Below, piece after piece: positions 30,520 through 37,937 of a stretch of DNA of 37,937 nt (its first letter is position 1; every line of letters starts with the position of its first letter). The notes below the pieces were generated by a model. It made no database searches. It was given only the letters and a program-made list of their open reading frames with translations, and was not told the DNA's origin. Source of the DNA: Wallemia ichthyophaga EXF-994 (Eukaryota > Basidiomycota > Wallemiomycetes > Wallemiales > Wallemiaceae); the NCBI RefSeq assembly GCF_000400465.1, contig NW_008806304.1, positions 1-37,937 of the forward strand, in the 5' to 3' direction. Both the position numbers and the translations under genes were made by a program.

Positions 30520-32596
30520 CTAGACATTTCTACAAACATCCAAAACCTTATACCCGAAGTCAAACACAACATCTTGATAACTTACGTATATCTGCGCGGA
30601 GATCCTAGCCCATAAGGAGAATGCGTGATGATATACAGATACAGAGTACTTCTTACTCGACCAAGACGGATGCATAAGTTGGTGTTGGATCGACTTGGCC
30701 AAATCAGCCATATTAGTATGAGGATCCAGCTGTGAGAGATCTACCGGCAACTGTACGTTGACCATGTTCGAAGTGAGTTCGTAAGCGTCATTATCAAGTA
30801 GACAAGTGCCCCACAACTCAGCGAGTGCTTTACCAGACTGGATAGCCAGACTGCTGCAATACTGATTGATGCGCGCCTCGCCTCCGATTTGCTCCCGATA
30901 ATCTAATGCACAGTTTACACTGAGATAAGCGGTGAGATCCATCGTACCGCTCCAAGAATGAATTGTTGCAAATGTGAATCCTCTGCCACTACCCGTCACA
31001 TCTGGGGCGTTGTAAAATGGTCCTGTCGGCATACTCGACTTGAACAGCTTCTGGTTTTCTTTGGAGACGTACATCACCCCACAACCACGCTGCGTGTATA
31101 GCCATTTGTGGCAGTTTGACACCCAGAAATCTGGCTGTGCTTCTTTGAGATCTACATCCTGATGGCCGATCTCCTGTGCTGCATCCACCAAACTGAGTAC
31201 TTGGTTTTTTCTACACACATCCACTAGTCGCTGCCAAGGCAGCCTGCAGCCGGGTTTGGAGCTTATCGCATCTATCAGCGCCAGTTTGGGACTGGCTGAG
31301 CCCATCAGGGTTGTCTCAAAGCTTGCGATAATGTCGTCGTGTGTAGTTGGGAACGATAGAGGTATAATTGTCATTCGCAGGCCGGGGTTGTTGTCGAGAA
31401 CAGATCGGCAGGCATTTACGCAGCTGTTCGGACGTTAGCGGTGTTTAAGGTACGTGAAGCATCTCACACCTTGGATAAGACGTACTAAACACAAAGATTT
31501 CATCTTCCGGGTTGAATTTTACGTTTGCCAGTACTTCACTGACACCATGTGTGGCATTCTAGGTGTGTCAGAAGTCATCAAAGCGTGTCATTAAACCCAC
31601 CGGTACAAACACCAGATCCTCATCGTCGCAATTCACCAGCTTAGACAATCTTCGCCGTGCTTGGTTGAGGGGTGCCTCGTACTCCGCCTCAACATACCAC
31701 AAGTCCGGGTTAGCCTCCACTTTATCTTGTATCTTCCTGTAGGCTTGCATTACGGGTTTGGGGACAGCGCCAAAAGAACCTGTGGGTTGTGAGGGAGGTT
31801 GTACGCAAGACATCATAACAACAAACCGTGATTCAGATTTACTGCGATCGGTCGTAAGCGAGTTCCATCCATGCTCATGAGACCCACCATAGTCATCGCT
31901 AAAGAAGAAGTCTTGCCTTCTGTCTCTCCCAAACTCTGACGCTCTGGGTTTTGGTGTCTGTGCACGCGAGCCTGATTCGCTGCTATCCAGCCTTTTATCA
32001 TCTCGGAGGAAGGCAAAGTTCGTTGAATTGTTATCGGGGGTATTATCAGGGTTGTTATCGGGATTGTACGTAATATAGTCCAGCTTAACCCATTTGTGCA
32101 GTTTCTCTTTCACAAAAGCGTCAAAAGTCCACAGCGTTTTTTCCAGTCGCTCGCTCCCGTCTCTCCAGACGTAAACCTCGCAATCGACTTGATCGATGAC
32201 ATCTCCAGCCACCTTGGCGGTCGAAGGCTTCCAATCTTCTGAGCAAATCTCTTTTGGCGTTATCCTGTAGGCTTTCGTGGCCACTCTATCATACTCGTAC
32301 CCTTCAAAGCGGTCAAATAGACTGATATGCTCATCTGTAAGCCCTTCGATAAGAGCTCCGCGTACTGTGGATTCTTCTTCCGTGAGACTTCTCTCGAGTA
32401 TTGCTTCACTGTCTGTGGTGATTGCGGGATAGTCTTCTCCGATTACGTGGTGTCGCGTGTAGCCAAACAGCAGTGCATTCGATATCCTCAGCTGGGAGAG
32501 ATTATCCTGATTGAGGACACTCTTGACTATCTGGGGCACCATCAGTGTACCATAACACAATATCGTGCGATTCCCGCTTTTCGTATGCACGGCCAT
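30520..32596 (-). CDS. Fusion of AIG2/gamma-glutamylcyclotransferase-like domain and class V PLP enzyme (Egt2/CefD-like)
   Basis: Exons 32596-31888, 31841-31827, 31779-31601, 31558-31470 and 31423-30520 give 631 aa. Residues 1-175 form an AIG2/GGCT-like fold: CYGTLM near the start (Tyr15-Leu18), VRGALIEGL, FDRFEGYEYDR with the expected catalytic Glu98, and AYRI. A polar linker with NPDN repeats follows to about residue 220. Residues 220-631 are a class V aminotransferase-fold enzyme: FGRDRRQDFFFSDDY, VNLNHGSFGAVPKP, FVPNATHGVSEVL, LVDAAQEIGH, and NCHKWLYTQRGC with the PLP lysine at about Lys437. This pattern is seen in hercynylcysteine sulfoxide lyase (Egt2) and isopenicillin-N epimerase relatives. 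The VNLNHG motif is encoded mainly by a 15-nt microexon. No in-frame Met lies between the two domains, so one polypeptide is expected. An upstream ATG at 32638 is an alternative start. Confidence 0.8.
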
Positions 32597-32703
32597 GATG
32601 ACTTTATTAATCAACGGAAGTTGGCAAGACAAGCGCATTGCACAGAAATATACAAAAAACAATGTGAATCACCTATAGATACATTTCCCAAGTTCATCGT
32701 GCA

Positions 32704-34686
<1,983 letters not shown>

Positions 34687-34898
34687 GATGATCGCCGTTT
34701 AGGTATAAGAGTAATTAACTCGACAATCGCCCCTATCTCCGGAATAAAATTAAAAATGGGAACATATGATGTAGCTTTGTGAATTAAATGTGAAATATAA
34801 TTATTCTAAAATACTAGGAATTTGAACACCAATTCTAAATAATATTACATCTGTAATCTTACTAAACTCCTCTGTCTCCTTTATCTCCTCCATCTAAT
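34687..34898. promoter_or_regulatory. Divergent promoter, polyubiquitin / ROK1
   Basis: AT-rich, 212 bp, no coding sequence. There are scattered GAA and TTC triplets (GGAATTTGAACACCAATTC at about 34818-34836) that could form a weak, non-ideal heat-shock element, as expected for a stress-induced polyubiquitin gene. The spacing is not canonical, so I do not claim it. Confidence 0.35.
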
Positions 34899-36623
34899 AT
34901 GTCAGATGCCTTCAGTTTGCTGACCAAATCCGGTACTTTCTTTAATAAAAACAAGTTTAATAATGATATAAAGCTGTTCAATGTTAGTTCTACCTTTTTC
35001 TCCGCTTTTCCCGGCTTTTCTTACAAAGCGTAGAAATCTCAGCGACAAGACGCTCAGCAGGTCAATCAGCATGACACACAGCAGCTCCCAAAAGATTTAG
35101 ATTTCTTTGGAGACTTAAAGCATTCCGACAAACCCGTTAAACCCGCTAAGCAGCAATCAGAAACTCAGTACACACAGTACACTCCACCTACGATCGATGA
35201 ATCCAACAAGCTTAGGAAGCAAATGCATGTTAATGTATCGGATAATGCTCAGCCTCCACTAAGATCTGTACAAGAACTCAAAACAGCTCTCAACTTTGAA
35301 AATTACTTGATGCGCAATATCAGCTTCTTAAATGAGCTCACTCCTGTTCAATCTCAAGCTATTCCACTCGCTTGCTCTGATAGAGATGTTCTCGCCGTTG
35401 CTCCAACTGGCTCTGGTAAAACTCTCGCTTACTTACTCCCTCTTCTCCACACGCTCGCACAACCAAAGAAAGAAGGTTTCAGAGCTGTAATCATCTCTCC
35501 AACCCGTGAACTCGCTCAACAAATACGCAACGAGCTCGCAAGAGTTGGTATTGGCAGGAGATGGCGTGTTTCCATTCTCAGCAAAGCAAACCAAGCTACT
35601 ATCAAGTCTGATCCTTCAACACGCTCCAAGCATGACATCCTCATTTCCACCCCTCTCCGCCTTAAACACGCGATCGAGTCTGAGGAAGTAGATTTGTCAA
35701 ACGTGCGCAACCTCATCCTCGACGAAGCTGATAGATTACTCGAAATGGGTTTCGTAGATCAGGTAGATACTATCGTTGGCGCCTGCTCTCACCCTTCACT
35801 GCGCAAATCTCTCTTCACAGCCACGCTGCCAGCCTCAGTTGAAGAAATTGCACAAAATATTCTCCGCCTACCAGTCAGAATGCTTATTGGGCGCAAAGAC
35901 GCAGCAGCTCAAGGCGTTAACCAGAAACTAACCTATGTCGGTAGAGAGGATGGCAAGCTGCTCGCTCTCAGACAGCTCGTTCAAGAAGGACAGATGAAAC
36001 CGCCTGTGCTAATATTCGTGCAGAGCGTCGACAGGGCGAATGAACTCTTCAATGAGCTTGTTTATGATGGAGTCAGAGTTGATGTCATCCACGGTGAACG
36101 CACACCAGCTCAGCGAGACGACGTAGTGAGACAATTCCGCAGAGGTGATGTGTGGGTGTTGATCGCCACCGACGTTCTCGCACGCGGTATAGACGTACAG
36201 GCTATCAATCTCGTACTTAACTACGATTTTCCTCAATCCCCCGCTTCGTATGTCCATAGAGTCGGTCGTACGGGCAGAGCTGGCAGGGTCGGTCAGGCCA
36301 TCACCTTCTTCACTAATGACGACGCTCCATATCTCAAATCTGTCGTTAATGTCATGAAAAGCAGCGGATGCGACGTGCCTGAGTGGATGCTCAAACTTAA
36401 GAAACCTTCAAGCAATCAGCGCAAGGCTTTGAAAAAGAGACCGATCGAGAGAGAGACCGTTCACGAAGCTGCTGGTACCAACGTCGGTAGAGAGGATGTA
36501 AGAAAACACAAACAAATTGTCAACGCTTCCAAGCGGAGGAAGGTGGCGAATGAGGTGAAAGAGCAGGATCAGCACCAGGAACAGGACCAGGAACACAAGC
36601 ATAGTGATGATCAATCTCGATAA
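34899..36623 (+). CDS. ROK1: DEAD-box RNA helicase of 40S biogenesis, Rok1/DDX52 type
   Basis: Nucleolar helicase needed for early 18S rRNA processing. Exons 34899-34982 and 35034-36623 (51-nt intron with GTTAGT donor and TAG acceptor) give 557 aa. Exon 1 adds the N-terminus MSDAFSLLTKSG. Motifs: TPVQSQAIP, APTGSGKT (motif I), ISPTRELA, ISTPLRL, LILDEADRLLEMGF (motif II), SLRKSLFTATLP (motif III, TAT in place of SAT), PPVLIFVQSVDRA, DVIHGERT, ATDVLARGIDVQ and YVHRVGRTGRAG. The block NVMKSSGCDVPEWML after the core is characteristic of Rok1/DDX52. The C-terminus is basic, then Gln/Glu/His-rich. Start choice is supported by phase and by similarity of the short N-terminal exon to other Rok1 starts. 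Confidence 0.95.
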
Positions 36624-36639
36624 AGTATAATTTTATTAC

Positions 36640-37640
36640 TTATAGAATATAATTTATTTGTTGACTTATTGCTCGTCGTGTTTAATCTGTCTAATGATAT
36701 TCTTGATAACATCGACAAGGTGTCCTAAGATATATTTTCACAGTTTGATGATGATGAAAAAATTATTCTATCAAAAGCAACAAAACATTCTGGAAAAAAA
36801 GCAAAGATTAAAGAATTGAAATCTCGCAACGAGATCACATCTTTGTGCGCACGAAGCAACTATTCGTTAGCAAACGAACCCCCACATTTTACTGCAGTGT
36901 CGCCGAATTCGTCTTAGATGCGTATGATTCTAATAAATGCAACATTGATGTCATTAATCAAACGGCTAGGACATCACTAACGCATGAACAGAACTGTACA
37001 TGATTTTACAATCGATACTATTGCTATGGAAGAGTATGAAGATGTTCAACACACTTTATGTTATCAGGACGACGTTGAATTTATGACAAGATAGCTATTC
37101 AATATTCAGGAATGTTTTTCGAAAATTCCACACTTTTTCCCGATTTTCCAATTAAATTACCAAGAATTCTCAAAATTCGTTGTTTGAAAGTTTATGGGCG
37201 GTGTATGACTTGAAAGTTGATTTGAGCAATATCAATGATAATTTTAAGAGATTTTGCAAATTTCTGATTTAAAAATGACGTAATATCGCAATAGACAAAT
37301 TCGCGCAGTATTTGCCGCTGTCGATTATCTTTCACTTCTCGATATCGACGAAAATCTTGATGGCGCCTCATTTGAGGTAATAAACCATCCAAAAAATGAA
37401 TCCCTAAAAACTACACTGTCTTTCAATAAATATTTATTAGGTCTCAACCAGATGTGTTCGTTTCGGTACATTTAATCAGCTCAAAGATTTTCAATCGAGA
37501 CCGTGTGCGTGGATTTTAACGAAGCAACTTTTGAATCTGTGGAAGAGCTTAGACTCAAAGATGCTCTAGAAAGTATCTCAAGTATTGTAAGACTTTCATG
37601 ATCTTTGAGAAAGCTCACTTTAAGCTCAAATAGGATCCAT
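36640..37640 (+). pseudogene. AT-rich region with broken coding fragments, possible F-box-like pseudogene
   Basis: Several short stretches keep protein-like character but are interrupted by stops and frame changes. They include FNLSNDILDNIDK (36680-36720, resembling an F-box start), then a stop, then FDDDEKIILSKATKHSG in the same frame; FENSTLFPDFPIKLPRIL near 37110-37170; DYLSLLDIDENLDGASFEV near 37318-37378; and FNEATFESVEELRLKD near 37515-37560. The leucine spacing of some pieces recalls F-box/leucine-rich-repeat proteins. One GTAAGA...AAATAG segment (37587-37634) looks like an intron of local length, but the flanking phases do not match. A multi-exon intact gene with tiny introns cannot be fully excluded. 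Confidence 0.35.
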
Positions 37641-37937
37641 CCTGAAAATTTCGATCCGCATCCTGATTGGATGGGCTTACTTTGTTCAAAGATTCAATAA
37701 TTCTTGATTTAAGTTCTTTTAACTCATTCTAATTTTAACTAAGGATTATATAACAAGGCTATGCCAATCTTAGAGGAGTTTAGAATAGAAAGTAGGAATA
37801 AAATTACAGAATCAATTTGAATTTAAGTTCAAGCATCCCTACTGGCAATAAAACGGCTTTTGGTTCCAAATCAAATCTCAAACCAATTTTCAATATACCA
37901 TTGCTGTATATCTCATGAAACATTTTATAATGAGTCG
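37641..37937. other. AT-rich right edge, no gene recognised
   Basis: There is no open frame of useful length and no motif that I can name. Base composition is similar to the broken region before it and more AT-rich than the gene-dense centre of the window. Confidence 0.4.

Noticed and set aside
30520-30590. A GTAAGT donor near the end of the PLP enzyme (after the AQIY residues)
   Set aside because: The unspliced frame gives a plausible family-like C-terminus (DVVFDFGYKVLDVC). The spliced options are short or lose similarity.
31813-32016. A start codon in another frame (about 32000) that reads through the first intron into VNLNHG, suggesting a separate PLP gene
   Set aside because: The spliced frame supplies the family block FGRDRRQDFFFSDDY immediately before VNLNHG, which the alternative frame lacks. 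I keep it only as a possible minor isoform.
34818-34836. Heat-shock element in the polyubiquitin promoter
   Set aside because: GAA and TTC triplets are present but not at regular 5-bp spacing, so the match is weak in AT-rich DNA.

Overview
The window looks like a stretch of a very compact fungal nuclear genome, probably a basidiomycete with small introns such as Wallemia (an inference from gene content and architecture, not a species call). It holds about 22 protein genes and one tRNA in 38 kb. Most spacers are 30-330 bp. I reconstructed 41 spliceosomal introns by hand, and 34 of them are 42-53 nt long. Many genes only become complete once these introns are removed, and some (COX12, eS30, the N-termini of RPT2, eIF4B and polyubiquitin) have no long reading frame to reveal them.

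Layout. 0-2 kb: an intron-containing tRNA-Ala(UGC) and RPT2 (minus). 2-3.5 kb: a long spacer and an unrecognised disordered protein. 3.7-6.9 kb (minus): an oligopeptide transporter and a proteasome assembly chaperone 3-like protein. 7.2-12.8 kb (plus): a secreted GH5 glucanase, ALG3, RPT6 and a small orphan protein. 12.8-17.3 kb: TRM4 and SPB4, divergent from a 31-bp gap. 17.3-20.8 kb (minus): a Zn2Cys6 transcription factor, SDH7/SDHAF3 and COX12, then PRP18 diverging from COX12 across 32 bp. 21.9-24.7 kb: eIF4B, eS30 and a Yfh7-like P-loop kinase. 24.8-28.4 kb: a BRO1-domain protein and a polytopic membrane protein. 28.6-32.6 kb (minus): a DUF1479 protein and an unusual fusion of an AIG2/gamma-glutamylcyclotransferase-like domain with a class V PLP enzyme of the Egt2/isopenicillin-N-epimerase type. 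32.7-36.6 kb: an eight-unit polyubiquitin gene and, divergent from it, ROK1. The last 1.3 kb is AT-rich with broken coding fragments.

Functional themes: ubiquitin-proteasome (RPT2, RPT6, the chaperone, polyubiquitin), ribosome and translation (TRM4, SPB4, ROK1, eS30, eIF4B), and mitochondrial respiration (SDH7, COX12). These are mostly housekeeping genes. There is no sign of a plasmid, phage, CRISPR array or intact transposon.

The most unusual items are the GGCT-like/PLP-lyase fusion with its 15-nt microexon, introns placed at or inside start codons in four genes, a frequent GTGGGT splice donor, a six-unit 20-bp array upstream of SDH7, and long-range sequence identity between non-adjacent ubiquitin units.
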